Assembly (NCBI GenBank): GCA_002682825.1
Contig: NOKP01000016.1
Coordinates: 1,515,660 to 1,579,659 of the forward strand
DNA: 64,000 bases
Direction of reading: 5' to 3'
Source of the DNA: Neonectria sp. B-13
Lineage: Eukaryota; Ascomycota; Sordariomycetes; Hypocreales; Nectriaceae
Part shown: positions 34,067 to 44,913 of the stretch, piece by piece
How the letters are laid out: the number at the start of each line of letters is the position of its first letter
How positions within the stretch are numbered: position 1 is the first letter of the stretch
Notes under the pieces: generated by a model
Told to the model about the DNA's origin: nothing
The model's input: only the letters and a program-made list of their open reading frames with translations
Database searches by the model: none
Translations under genes and position numbers: made by a program

Positions 34067-34957
34067 ATGACTTCTCGCAGCCACGATGGCGTCGCCAGTT
34101 TCGACAGGCTATCCACCTGGGTCTCTTATTACTCGCCGAACAAGTCGCATCCAAGCAGCAGAGAAGACAGTGATGAAGGCCCGCCACTGATTGTGCTCTG
34201 CACTTGGGTTGCCGCCAACCCCAAGCACATCGCAAAGTACACAGTTAGTTACCAACGACTTTTCCCCAACGCAAGTATTCTTGTCGTCCAAACATGGACG
34301 TACGACGTCATTTTCCGACCGACCGATGGCTATCACTCGGCACGTCTCCAGCCAGCCCACGACATTATACTCAGCTTCCTCGATGCGCACACGGGGAGTG
34401 ATGATGCCGGTATAGTCTTCCACGCGTTTTCCAACGGTGGCGCCTTGACAACAGGCCTATTAGCTACGATGCTTCGCTGCTCTCGTCCCCTTCACAAAGA
34501 CCTGTTGCACGCGCTAGTTCTCGACAGCTGCCCTGGACAGGGGGGCTACTTTGCATCAACCCATGCTATTATTGTCTCTGCGCGGCTGCATACATATCCA
34601 TATGCCGTATATACGATTATTTCGTTTCTTGTATACATAGCAGCGTTATACATTGCCGCATGTGGCCCCTTAGGGATTGAGACAATGGTGGATCGGATCC
34701 GACGGCGACTGAATGACGAGGCATTGATCGGTCCGAACGTGCCAAGGTTGTACCTCTACTCGAAAGTAGACGAACTTGTACATTGGACGGATGTGGCTTC
34801 TCACGTTGGTGAGGCGAGGCAAAAGGGATTCGAGGTGGACGAGGTAGTTTTCCAGAGCAGCGAGCACTGTGCCCACTTACAGGAGGACGCGGCAAAATAC
34901 TGGGATGCGGTTAGTGACTTTCTCAGGACAGCTCGCATTGTTGGGGCCAAGATTTGA
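34067..34957 (+). CDS. DUF829 / PaxU-like alpha-beta hydrolase-fold protein
   Basis: The predicted protein has 296 residues without introns. It follows the DUF829 (TMEM53/PaxU) plan: an N-terminal L-I-V-L-C-T-W-V-A-A-N-P-K-H-I-A-K-Y strand-turn, a strand with V-V-Q-T-W, then the nucleophile elbow F-H-A-F-S-N-G-G-A, V-L-D-S-C-P-G after the next strand, a membrane-like hydrophobic segment (Y-T-I-I-S-F-L-V-Y-I-A-A-L-Y-I-A), and the acid and histidine regions Y-S-K-V-D-E-L-V and S-E-H-C-A-H-L. The family is named after paxU of the paxilline indole-diterpene cluster, but most fungal members lie outside such clusters, and no prenyltransferase or terpene gene is near. The substrate is unknown. Confidence 0.88.
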   Translation: MTSRSHDGVASFDRLSTWVSYYSPNKSHPSSREDSDEGPPLIVLCTWVAANPKHIAKYTVSYQRLFPNASILVVQTWTYDVIFRPTDGYHSARLQPAHDIILSFLDAHTGSDDAGIVFHAFSNGGALTTGLLATMLRCSRPLHKDLLHALVLDSCPGQGGYFASTHAIIVSARLHTYPYAVYTIISFLVYIAALYIAACGPLGIETMVDRIRRRLNDEALIGPNVPRLYLYSKVDELVHWTDVASHVGEARQKGFEVDEVVFQSSEHCAHLQEDAAKYWDAVSDFLRTARIVGAKI

Positions 34958-35148
34958 ACTACACAAGACTACAAGAGAGTTACAAATAATTTATTTCCAG
35001 CTAATTTCTAAAGCTAAGGCGGGATTCTTCACAAAGGCCGATCCCACTTCCTCAAGCATTTTCCCTCCAAGTCAGCACTCTGTGAGTGAAGTGATGCACT
35101 AGACAGTCCATACAATAGAACTCTCTCATCCATAGAAACCAGAGTTGA

Positions 35149-37021
35149 TCAATCTAATCCTTCTAGAATTGTGGGCCCCTGATACAGAGACCAAATTTGT
35201 GTCTCCTCGTAAGACAAGACGTAGTTAGTGCAAGGCAGGACGGCATCGGTAAAGCCTGGCGAAAGCTCTTCAAGCGCTCCCTGGGCGAGACCCTTCTCCG
35301 TGCACAATGGAAGTGAAGTCAAACCAGCCGTTCGAATGCCATTCTCCATAAGCAGGAAGCTGTCGGAGGCTGCGAGATCCGGGGCCGGGAAACCATTCTT
35401 GAAGTCGTTTCCACGCCATCCTTCATAGGCACTAAAGATAATTAGAAAGCTGGTATAAGTGTGAGATGTTAAGAAAAATACCTGATGACCAAATCCTCCA
35501 ATGTAACACCACCCCACTTAGTACCATCGAGCTCAGTCTTGTCACCGCCAGGCAGGGGGTTAAGCTTAAGGTTCTCAACCACAGGGTTGTAGTAGTCCTC
35601 CGGCATATCAGAATCGGCAACTTTATTGTCCCAGGTCGGGTATCCGACATAGAAGGTGCGGCTATCGTAACAAACGGCGATGTTAGCAGCATCGGCTTCA
35701 GACACGGCGGCAGGTAGTTGGTCGCCAGATGTGACACAGTCACCCTCTCCCAACCTATTCATGAAGTTAGCAAGAGATTATTTCTGTTTCTCGAATCACT
35801 CTCTTACAATATCATTGGGAAGACAACATAAGGATGAGCGCTCTTCGAGTGCACTTGAGACTGCGGCCAGATCGAAGGAATGAGCTGGCTGTACACAATC
35901 TTCTGAGCCATGGTGACGAATGCGCCAAGGTCGACATTCTTCGTCAACTCGAGAGCCATACCACCCTGAATCAAAGAAGAAAGAGTTTCCCGGGCTTCGT
36001 CGCTCCCGGAAAAGAGTTCCCTCAGATACTCAAGCTCGGAGCTGACCCAGGATTCGAAAACAGCTCCCATCATAGTGCTCACGTCGTCCTTGATAGATTC
36101 AGGGCTGCTGCGGTGTAAGCTAGACAGAACATTAAGCATAGGTTAAGAGTTGGCTTACGTAGGAAGATGATTTCGCGATAACGAAATCCCGAAAGTGATA
36201 GCTGCGCTTGCACTGTCTTTGGCGACTCCGTGATAGGCATTGCCCTCAAATATTTTGGCGGCCTTGAATGCTTTTGGTTTCAACTATGTCAGTCCTTCTG
36301 TCACTACCTGGCTTAGTGTAGACGAAACTTACGAATGTTCCACGTATAGGCGTATCCAATACCAAGCACCAAGTTAAGCACAGAAAGTAGATCTCTCATC
36401 CACATATTAGACTCGGTCTTTATGGGAGCAAAGACTCCTTGGAAGTCGGAAATGGTATTCTGCATCAGATTCAAAGCGTTGTGAAGCGAATCATAGACGT
36501 TTTTGCGCAGCTTGAGGTCTGAGTTAGCCTAGCACGCGTGTATTGATTGGTAAACTTACCACGTGGATTGCAACAAATGAGTTCAAAATCAGGAATCTTC
36601 CAGCTTAATTAGCATTGTCGCCAACTGTCTTTCTTTCGGTGGCTCAGGCTTACCCAGCTGGTTCGTTCACGTCCGAACAAGTCATTGTGGCCTCACATGG
36701 CCCGTCGCCCATATTCTGGCACATGATCAGGTCCCTCGCATTGAAATGGTTGGCAACGAATTGGGTGAAAGCAAGTCCCTGATCGGTGTTGGGGTTTCCT
36801 TGGTCAGACGACCATTCGGCCAAAACCTGCGACCAGGCTGTGTCGGCTCCAGCTGCTCCCCATCGTAGAATGGATTCAGAGGCAGCGTTGTTGAGGTATT
36901 GGGCGTCGCATGATACAGTACTGGGGTCAGTCACAGCCTCATTACCGATGGTCCTGTTATCTTGTGAAAGAGCCAAGACACCGGAAAGGAAGTGTGTCGC
37001 AAGGATAGTATAGGCCTTCAT
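35149..37021 (-). CDS. Secreted protein of unknown function, seven exons (DUF7872-like)
   Basis: The predicted protein has 525 residues from exons 36654-37021, 36560-36603, 36333-36518, 36159-36270, 35808-36119, 35482-35754 and 35149-35431, all joined in frame. The acceptor at 36271 (AAAAG) is the least typical. Residues 1-18 form a signal peptide. The N-terminal third has paired cysteines and N-glycosylation sites, then a conserved stretch F-E-L-I-C-C-N-P-R-D-L-K-L-R-K and a hydrophobic helix D-L-L-S-V-L-N-L-V-L-G-I-G-Y. The C-terminal part has Cys-containing segments (E-G-D-C-V-T, V-C-Y-D-S, L-P-L-C-T, V-L-P-C-T-N-Y). I recall similar secreted proteins in plant-associated Sordariomycetes under the label DUF7872, but not with certainty. 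No catalytic motif was recognised. A TATA box lies about 80 nt upstream. Confidence 0.75.
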
Positions 37022-38786
37022 TCTGAGTCGGTACAGTCTTGCATGAAGTTTGATACTCTAAGGATAGTCTGGTAAATATTTGAGGAGTGCTTCCACATTT
37101 ATAGCTCATGCCCTACAATTCCGAAGCCAGGTACAGTGCCCTGCATTTACACGTCGTCGACTCGTTCACACTCTCGGTGAGCAACCGGGTCAATGAGGCT
37201 TGAAGGATTCAATGCAAGGTTTGAGGGACACTGGAGTCTCTCCTCATCTGTGGGAGCTGCCAAGTCTTTCATGTGATGTGGAATAATTGATGCCCACGTG
37301 GGTAAGTCAATTGGTCAAGCATGAGCATGCCACATTGGGACCGTTGAAACAAGACGCAAAAGATCCTGGTCAAATCGTAAATGGTCGCCGTTCATCTTAG
37401 AATCCCGGCTAAATCCACCTTTATGCTTAGTTTTTAACTATTCGGCCAAAAATCTAAGCACAAGTGGTCCCCGAAACTGGGAGTGCCCACGTTCACCTAA
37501 GAGGCTGGGTGAGTTTGAGCGCCTTTTTCAACACTCCGTGGAGGGCCGGAGAAAGGGGACATATCGAACTTAATTCAAGATGCCAAATGGTGTGTTTAAT
37601 TCTGTACTTAATATACCCAACTTGGATGCCACTGTTTCGTTAAGTTGTCAACTTGAAGTTGTAGTTTTGCAGTCGTTTGCGGAGCGGTCACTATTGAGGC
37701 GTCCACTCAAACGGAGCTCAGCTCCTGGAATTCTGGACGCAGGTTTCTGGAAGATAAACACGGGCTCCGGGCTACTAACAAGAAATGAATTGACCGTATA
37801 AACCACCATCTCATGTTATCGCGCCGACCAACGAGCGCCATTTTATTGACAGGGCAGCTCTGGTCATGGTTTTTATTTACTCTCCCATTGCACTCCTTGG
37901 TAGCCACCACGTGCGTGGAACTCTCTGTTTTGTGGTCGTGCTGTTCACCTCGTTCGGGGATGTTGACGAGGCGCCTGCGTGGCGTAGACCCCGAGTTCGG
38001 TCGCTGCTTGTGGCCAATGGTTTCCACTAATCGGACGACCAATTCTTACTCCCCTTCATGTCACTAAGGAGACATTCGGTCTAGCATTTTGTTACGCGAA
38101 TTTGACGAGCAGTGGCATTAATAGAAAATCATCATATGAGGAAAACATGCGAGCATGCATATAGTACACCGCCAAGTTGGTCGATCTCGTACGAGCCACT
38201 GTGTATTGATTTGTGGATGCGTTGTTAGTTGCAAAGGATGGGGCTGGGATTACTCGAGTGCATCTCTACTTTCGAGCTCAACCCACCTCTTTTCTCAACT
38301 TTGAATTAGTAGCTTGAAGGTGTATTCTCACATGTGTAAAGAGCTATGCTGTTACTTAGACAGCGATTGTTGATTTTATCGTCAGTGAACGTTTACCTAC
38401 TGGGAAAGCCAGGAGTAATATGTGATTGATTTTTTCGGCATAATTACTGCAAGCTTGAGCGTTCCGTCTGCCCGAAAACTTTACAGCCAACTTGGATCAG
38501 CTCGTTGTGCGAATACTACAGCTGAAATATAAATGCAATGCTGCGCCTGACAGTGCTTGCGACACATTTGTTATTCGGCAACGACCAATGGAATGCGCGT
38601 CCTCGTAAATGTGGATCGTGCGATCGTCTTCGTCGCCTAATTCCGGATAAGGCGGCACTGGGACATTACGTGTGCACTAAATGCACTGCCTAGCTGCCTA
38701 CTCTAATTCTTTCCGAAACTCGTGTTTCTGTTCTTCAGGCTTCGTAGACTCAGTATTACTACGGCTGAACAATCCAAACAAGCATT
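37022..38786. other. Intergenic, divergent promoters
   Basis: About 1.8 kb between the secreted protein (leftward) and the Zn2Cys6 regulator (rightward). A TATA box for the leftward gene is at 37098-37103. No gene or repeat was recognised; short frames near 37700-38060 look random. Confidence 0.55.
37098..37103 (-). promoter_or_regulatory. TATA box of the seven-exon secreted protein gene
   Basis: TATAAA on the minus strand about 78 nt before the ATG at 37021; supports that start. Confidence 0.45.
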
Positions 38787-40110
38787 ATGGCCATGCCAAT
38801 AGAAGTATCCGACCAAAATGGCCGTGAAGAAACCGAGCCAGAGCGAAAACGACCACCCAAGCTCTTCCACAAGAAGTCAAGGAACGGCTGCCAACAGTGC
38901 AGAGCCCGCCGCGTCAAGGTGAGACCCTCAGAACCAGCCCCACCAAAGCCATGGAGGCCTCATATCAGGAACCTCAAACTCACATTCCTGGCAGTGCAAT
39001 GAAGCGAAGCCCATCTGCCACGATTGTCAGAGGCTTGAATTGACCTGCACCTATGATCGCCAACGGTTACCAGTCCATGCGGCACCGAAGCCGAAAGACA
39101 CCTTTGAGCGAAGCAACTCAACGCCAAGCACGGAGGACAAAAACGACCCTCCAGAGTCCAGAGACCGCCGAAAACTTGAACTCCAACTCTTCCATTACTA
39201 CTTGACCGAAGCAGGCCCGTCACTTGCCATTGATAAGGATGCTTCTGAGTTATGGATGGTTCCTACCCCCCGCTTAGCAATGCAGTCAGATGGGCTACTA
39301 TACTCGATGTACTTCATGGCGGCCCTTCACTCGGCACGCCGTGATGAGGCGAACAAAGACCATCACATGAAGATTTGCCATACGTACCTCGCCATGGCTG
39401 TGCGGGAGCACGCAAAGGAGGTCTCGCAGCTCAGCAAGGATAACCTGGACATTCTGTGTCTCACGTCGAGCTTGCTACGGGTATACCATTTCTTCAAGTT
39501 GAAAGAGCGTCCTCTGCACCCGTACCGCCCTCCGACTGAGTGGATGAGAGCCACAGGAAGCAGTTCCGCGATATTTAGGCAAGGGTGGCCTCTAGTCGAA
39601 GATAATCCAGAATCAATCGCCTTCAAGATGATCACAAACGTGCCGACAATTCTGGACGACGAGGCTAGGGAGGGAGAGGAGAACCGCCAGGGATTGTTAC
39701 ACTTGTTGCGACGCGAGAAAGCCTACGAGCTAGAGAGCTGGGATGCAGAAGTCACAGAAGCATACGAGACAACACTGAGCTACATTGGCGGCATCTGGAT
39801 CGCCATGAACAATAACGAACCGCCCGGGATGATCGGAAAGAGGCTCATCATATTCCCAATGCTAGTCCACAAGCGCTTCATCGACCTTGTTCAGGAGCAG
39901 CGGCCGCGGGCATTGGCGATATTGGCACATTACTTCGCGCTCCTCGCCATGCTGCGTTGCTATTGGTGGATTGGGGATATTGGGCGGCGCGAGGTTCTCG
40001 CAATCGCCGAGGTTATACCTGCCGAATGGCAGGATGCGATGACCTGGCCTTTGCAGATACTGGATGAGCAGGTTGTCTTTACCGGAGAGGAAGATGCGCA
40101 TATGGGATAA
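38787..40110 (+). CDS. Zn2Cys6 transcription factor (sterol-uptake-regulator-like group)
   Basis: The predicted protein has 415 residues from exons 38787-38918 and 38995-40110. The intron falls inside the zinc cluster, between R-V-K and C-N-E, a common place in this class. The cluster reads C-Q-Q-C then six residues to Cys, six to Cys, two to Cys and six to Cys, preceded by the basic K-L-F-H-K-K-S-R-N-G. The rest matches the short fungal-specific regulators often labelled sterol uptake control protein or DUF3468: E-L-Q-L-F-H-Y-Y-L-T-E-A, then many helices such as Y-F-M-A-A-L-H-S-A-R and L-L-A-M-L-R-C-Y-W-W-I-G-D-I-G-R-R-E-V. It is a nuclear DNA-binding protein for CGG-containing sites. The targets are unknown. 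Confidence 0.92.
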
Positions 40111-40335
40111 CATCTCGTATTCAAGGTTTTGAAGGTTTAGGATACCGTCGTGTCTTGGGGCTGCCATAATTACTACCACCTATCTTAGGTGCATGCGCGA
40201 CATGCATTTCAGACCATGGCACATGGCCGAAATCCACTCACTCACTATATGACTTGACGACCCAGCTGTGAGTGATAAACTCGGCAACAAAAATTGTGTT
40301 GCATGGAAACACCCTGCAAAAATGAGAATGAGGAT

Positions 40336-40419
40336 CTCCCTCGGGAAGGCTCGAACTTCCGATCTCCCGATAGTCAAGTAATAACAGTCGGACGCTTTAG
40401 CCAACTAAGCCACGAGGGA
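40336..40419 (-). tRNA. tRNA-Asn (GTT) with a 10-nt intron
   Basis: The minus strand folds as a complete tRNA. The acceptor stem TCCCTCG pairs perfectly with CGAGGGA. The D-arm is GCTT/AAGC with a G-G loop, the anticodon stem TCCGA/TCGGG (one G-T wobble), the variable loop AGATC, and the T-arm GGAAG/CTTCC with loop TTCGAGC; the discriminator is G. The anticodon loop starts C-T-G-T-T-A, so the anticodon is GTT. About 10 extra bases lie after position 37, the canonical place for a nuclear tRNA intron. The G discriminator fits Asn. Confidence 0.9.
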
Positions 40420-41705
40420 TCTCAGATGATTGGATGCTGTGAGGAGGAGAAACAAGTATGATAAGGGGCAATTTTTCAGCATGCATGCCGATAGCGGACG
40501 AGGACCATGCATTCTTACGTCATTCCTTGTATTGACAAAGATCTAGGGTAAGCGCATTGAAATTGTCGCAGACCTCGTCCACATACGGAGAGCACTTCAG
40601 TCAACTAACTGTACTTGAAGCTTGAGTAGGAGAGATACTGTTCCAAAAAAATTCTTCATCTTCTTCATACAGAAATAAGATTTAGAGCGATGTGGTTGGA
40701 GACTGAAAGCGGCCAAGTATTCGTGGCAACGAACGCCATCGATCATCCTTGGGGCGCCGCAGAATGGACGAAATTCTTACCCAATATCGATAATACCCTT
40801 GTGAATGTTACCAGATCTTTTGTTTACGCATGACACACCTACAGACTTAGCGTGAGTATCCGCCCGTGGAAACCTGACGCCGTTGATCTGTCGGATCGAG
40901 AACGCAGCCTCCCCGCAATGCGTTCTTGTCAGTCCTCACACAGCACCGTATGTGATGATCAATCTATGCCTGGTATTGCCCGCTTTCTACCTAGCTGCTC
41001 TCTTCCCCAGTCCGTGCGGAAGGAATATACAACCCCCTGTTCTAACGGCAACCGCTCGACATCTAGCCTAGCTTTGGCGCCAAGCCGGGATGTTTGCCAC
41101 ACCTCCATGCCCCTCCAAATCAAACTGCGGAGATAGCTCGAGATACAGAGATAGACGCGATAAGAGCAGAGCGCATTTTACCTTTGCACCAGCCCTCGAT
41201 ACACTCGGCATCAATCCCTATTGTAGTTACAAAAGTGCCATTGCGTTAATTAGGTGACGTACTACTCGACTACAGTCTAGCAATGGATATCGTATCCCCA
41301 GTAGCTGCCTGCAAGTGCATCTTAACTTCCCTAAGCGGCTACATTCCAGCTCTCGGACCGACTCCACATTGGGACCACGAGGCCCCCATTTCGTGTAGAA
41401 TACCCCGGTTTTGGGATCGTGCCCTTGCATGCATTCCTGGGATCTCCCAGGCACATGTCGTCGACAAGAACCCCTCATCCGGGGAGTTGTATCCTAGACA
41501 TAGATAGCAAGATAAGCACCTGGTTCAAGAGACTCGAGAGCTTACTAGTTATTTGCTAGTTGTTTGCTTGAAAAGCATATAAACCGCCGTGCCACCCTAT
41601 GTAGTGCAACTGTTGTGATACCTCGATTATCTCGATACAGTCGAGGCCATCCTCTTGACCACTTCATCCCTCTGTTTCGTCAGTCAAGCCGAGACCTCCA
41701 ACACT
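40420..41705. other. Intergenic, promoter of the amine oxidase
   Basis: About 1.3 kb with no convincing gene. Near its right end a TATA box at 41578-41583 serves the amine oxidase. Overlapping short frames on both strands near 41230-41510 are not supported. Confidence 0.55.
41578..41583 (+). promoter_or_regulatory. TATA box of the flavin amine oxidase
   Basis: TATAAA about 123 nt before the ATG at 41706, in the usual core-promoter position. Confidence 0.5.
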
Positions 41706-43353
41706 ATGCATCTCTCATCAAAACCTCTCTTGGTTGCTGCCTGTAGCCTCCTGCTCACTGCAGACGCCGTCGCCGTCCCACGCAGTGCAAGTGGCAAGAC
41801 ATGTCGCAGGACTAAAGTGGCCGTCCTCGGTGCGGGTGTGGCCGGTATCACCGCCGCACAAGCGCTTTCAAATTCCTCCATCTCCGACTTCATTATTGTG
41901 GATCGCAATGACTACATCGGCGGCCGAGTAAAACACACCAACTTTGGCTCAAAACCCGACGGCTCACCGTATGTGGTCGAACTCGGCGCCAACTGGATTC
42001 AAGGCCTCGGCTCACCTGGTGGCCCCGAGAACCCCATCTGGACGCTGGGCAAGAAGTACAAGATCAAGAATACGTATTCTGACTACGACTCAATCTCGAC
42101 ATTTGATCAAAACGGCTACAATGACTTCACCGATCTCTTGGACGACTACTCTACCAAGTACGGTATGGCAGCGGAGATTGCGGGCACGGCTCTCAGAGAG
42201 AACCTGCAGGACACTAGCATGCGTGCTGGTCTCTCTGCAGCCGACTGGAAACCGAAAAAGAACATGCTGGCACAGGCCGTTGAGTGGTGGAATTGGGACT
42301 GGGAAACGTCCTACGCCCCGCAGCAGTCTGGCTTCCAGTTTGGTGTCACTGGATACAACCTCACCTTCTACCAGTTCAGTGATGCGAACAACTTCGTCAC
42401 CGACCAGGGAGGTTTTAACAAGATCGTCATTGGCGAGGCAAATCAATTCCTCAAGAAAAACGACCGCCGTCTACTGCTGAACACGACGGTCAAGTCTATT
42501 GTTTACCGAGATGACGGCGTGACGGTCCACATGGACGACGATGAGTGCATCAAGGCCGATTATGCCATCTGCACCTTCTCCGTCGGCGTACTTCAGAACG
42601 AGGTTGTGGATTTCAAGCCATCTCTGCCCGATTGGAAGACCGACGCCATTGAACAGTTCCAGATGGGCACCTACACCAAGATCTTTATGCAGTTCAACGA
42701 GACTTTCTGGCCCAAGGATAAGCAATTCCTCTTGTACGCTGACCCAACGACTCGTGGATATTACCCTGTATTTCAATCTTTGGACACCCCAGGCTTCATT
42801 GAAGGCTCGCACATCATCTTTGCTACCGTCGTTGATACAGAGGCCTATCGAATCGAACAACAGACGGACGAGGAGACCAAGGCTGAGTTGATGAAAGTCC
42901 TCAAGTCTATGTTTCCTGACAAGGAAATCCCCGAGCCTACTGCGTTCATGTACCCCCGGTGGAGTAAAGCAGAGTAAGTGATAAGCCCTTGTTTTCAAAT
43001 GTTCACAGTGCTGACAGGTGTGACATAGATGGTCCTTTGGATCGTACTCCAACTGGCCCGTTGGCATGACTCTGGAAAAACACCAGAATCTGCGAGCCAA
43101 TGTTGACCGATTGTGGTTTGCTGGCGAGGCCAACTCTGCCCAGTACTACGGTTTCTTGCACGGTGCTTGGTTCGAGGGACGGGAAGTTGGTCTCCGCATC
43201 GCCGGTCTCCTTGGGGCCAAGATCAGTGCCAACGTTCCCAGTGGAGACATGAGACGATATGAGGTTCTGCATGGGACAACGGAGTTTGGTGAATATGATT
43301 CCATTAATGGGTGGGCTGCGAGTAGCTTTTTGACCTACGGCGTGGAAGAGTAA
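41706..43353 (+). CDS. Secreted flavin-containing amine oxidase (polyamine oxidase-like)
   Basis: The predicted protein has 530 residues from exons 41706-42973 and 43029-43353. The ATG at 41706 opens a signal peptide (L-L-V-A-A-C-S-L-L-L-T-A-D-A), so the enzyme enters the secretory path. The FAD-binding Rossmann motif is G-A-G-V-A-G at 42-47, followed by D-R-N-D-Y-I-G-G-R-V, the usual continuation in amine oxidases. V-E-L-G-A-N-W-I-Q-G, T-F-S-V-G-V-L and the C-terminal L-W-F-A-G-E-A-N-S-A and G-F-L-H-G-A-W-F-E-G-R blocks complete the family pattern. These enzymes oxidise polyamines or related amines to aldehydes with release of hydrogen peroxide. It lacks a clear C-terminal peroxisome signal. 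Substrate cannot be decided from sequence. Confidence 0.93.
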
Positions 43354-43495
43354 TGGATTGATGCCGACAGCGCACTTGAGGAGGAAAATGGGTTACGCCA
43401 GGATGAATAATTCTCATAAATTACGAGATTGGCTCTCAGTGGCTATAAAAATGCCCAATGATCCAACCTATACACATTGGAGACCCATGTCCCTG

Positions 43496-44190
43496 TTAAA
43501 GCTTGGAAGTAATGGGCTTTCCCCATAACCTTGTCAAAGGCCCCTGTGAACCATAGACGGGATCTGTTTCTGGCATCTCCACGTCGTTGATATCCTGAAT
43601 AAAGTTTGTCGAAGGCTTTTTGCCGGTCTCATTCCGCCACCGAGGACAGCCCTGCAAAGGTTAGTTACGATCTGCATTGGCAAGTCCATTCATTACCTCG
43701 GGATAGACGCCAATGTAGCGATAGTCTGGAGAACTCCGGAGCGATGAGTGTGCTGTACCTGCGGGTAGTACAATAACATCACCAGCTTTGACATCAACCT
43801 CGAGGCCCTTTCCTTCTGCGGACGAGATTTGCCCAAGAAGCAAGGTTGAATGTCCTCGGAAGATTCCTTGAAGTTCTCAGTTCAAGTGACTCGGACAGAG
43901 TTAGAAAAGATGAAAGATGGAACCCACCATAGCACTCATGACTATTAGGATGAAAATGGCGAATTGCAATGTGACCCCATACTCCCTAGCACGTAGGATG
44001 AGTATACACAATTTCCTCAGGCAATCGATCTACACACTCGTTTCTCCCATTTATTGTGAGTCAAAAACCGCGTAGCTGTCTCTTCTGTATGTGGCTCTGG
44101 TAAAACACCGCGATAGTGTAGTACCGGCAACCTGTTATTCGGGGCGTCGCCGGTTCGGCTGAGAAAGTAGCACTGAACTGTTTGCGCCAT
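43496..44190 (-). CDS. Small cupin-domain protein
   Basis: The predicted protein has 178 residues from four exons: 44038-44190, 43928-43985, 43697-43866 and 43496-43651. All joins keep the frame; the first intron uses a GTGTGT donor. The first cupin motif is visible as R-H-F-H-P-N-S-H-E-C-Y-G and the second as G-D-V-I-V-L-P-A-G-T-A-H, so the metal-binding His and Glu residues are present. The start is Y-F-L-S-R-T-G-D-A-P-N-N-R-L-P-V-L, as in a widespread family of fungal single-domain cupins. Such proteins are cytosolic and may be dioxygenases or isomerases, but none is characterised well enough to name a reaction. It converges with the amine oxidase and is divergent from the MFS transporter, with which it shares a promoter region. 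Confidence 0.88.
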
Positions 44191-44913
44191 TGTCAGGTGT
44201 TCAGATGCGCAATTATGCTCTGCTAGTGGACTAAACTCAAGATGAAGTGGCTGTATGTGTGTATGGTCCGTGAGCAGAAAGATGCACACTCATCTAATTG
44301 ATTCCTATCTACTATAATCGTTTTGTGCTGCGGCTTGTTCATTCATCATGCAGCGGGGAAAGCTCCACGTTCCGCCTCCGGGCCAGCACGGCCGACACGG
44401 TCAACGCGGCCCGCTTCCGGATCACCGGAGGAGCTCCTAATCGGCGGACCGTCCAGCCCCGGCCCAAGTCATTGTTTATCTGCCACTAGTATAATTATTG
44501 ATAACAGTCTCTGGTGCGAGATCCCGGCCTCAGTGAGCTAGTTCGCCGCTAGGCGTTATCAGTGCTGCCTCCTCCTCATCGGATGACCCGGCCCGTGAAT
44601 TTAGCTCCTTGAGATACCCTCGTGATGCCAACTGACATACTGGCTAGGAACAGCCATCGACCTTCAAGATTACCTTTCGGCTACTCAGAGTCCAGCTCTT
44701 TATCGGTTGAAGATATGCGAATCGATCCCTCAGATGTCGATGCTTAATCGCAAACTACACCCGAATGCATATATATGATTGCTGGAGCCACCTCCTAATG
44801 TTGAATCCCTCATTGGCCCCTTAGTTTCACTCCATCCATTCGAGTGTTGCATTCTATCGGCTTTCTTCCGAGTCATCAACTACCATCTTCTCTTCTATAC
44901 AACACACCCCGCG
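44191..44913. other. Divergent promoter between cupin and MFS genes
   Basis: A 723-bp interval with a locally G+C-rich patch (about 44340-44470) containing an inverted repeat and a palindrome (listed separately). No gene is seen. Weak TATATAT lies near 44766. Confidence 0.6.
44416..44429. promoter_or_regulatory. Inverted repeat TCCGG-N4-CCGGA
   Basis: A perfect dyad with 5-bp arms and a 4-base spacer, followed at 44428-44437 by the palindrome AGGAGCTCCT and at 44444-44450 by CGGACCG. Paired CGG/CCG triplets are the usual recognition pattern of Zn2Cys6 regulators. The site lies in the shared promoter of the cupin and MFS genes. Confidence 0.45.

Noticed and set aside
34067..34957. Indole-diterpene biosynthesis cluster around the PaxU-like gene
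   Set aside because: No prenyltransferase, geranylgeranyl synthase, cyclase or P450 lies nearby; DUF829 proteins are common outside such clusters.
41227..41507. Overlapping 74-83 codon frames on both strands upstream of the amine oxidase
   Set aside because: They are complementary shadows of each other, with no family match or splice partners.
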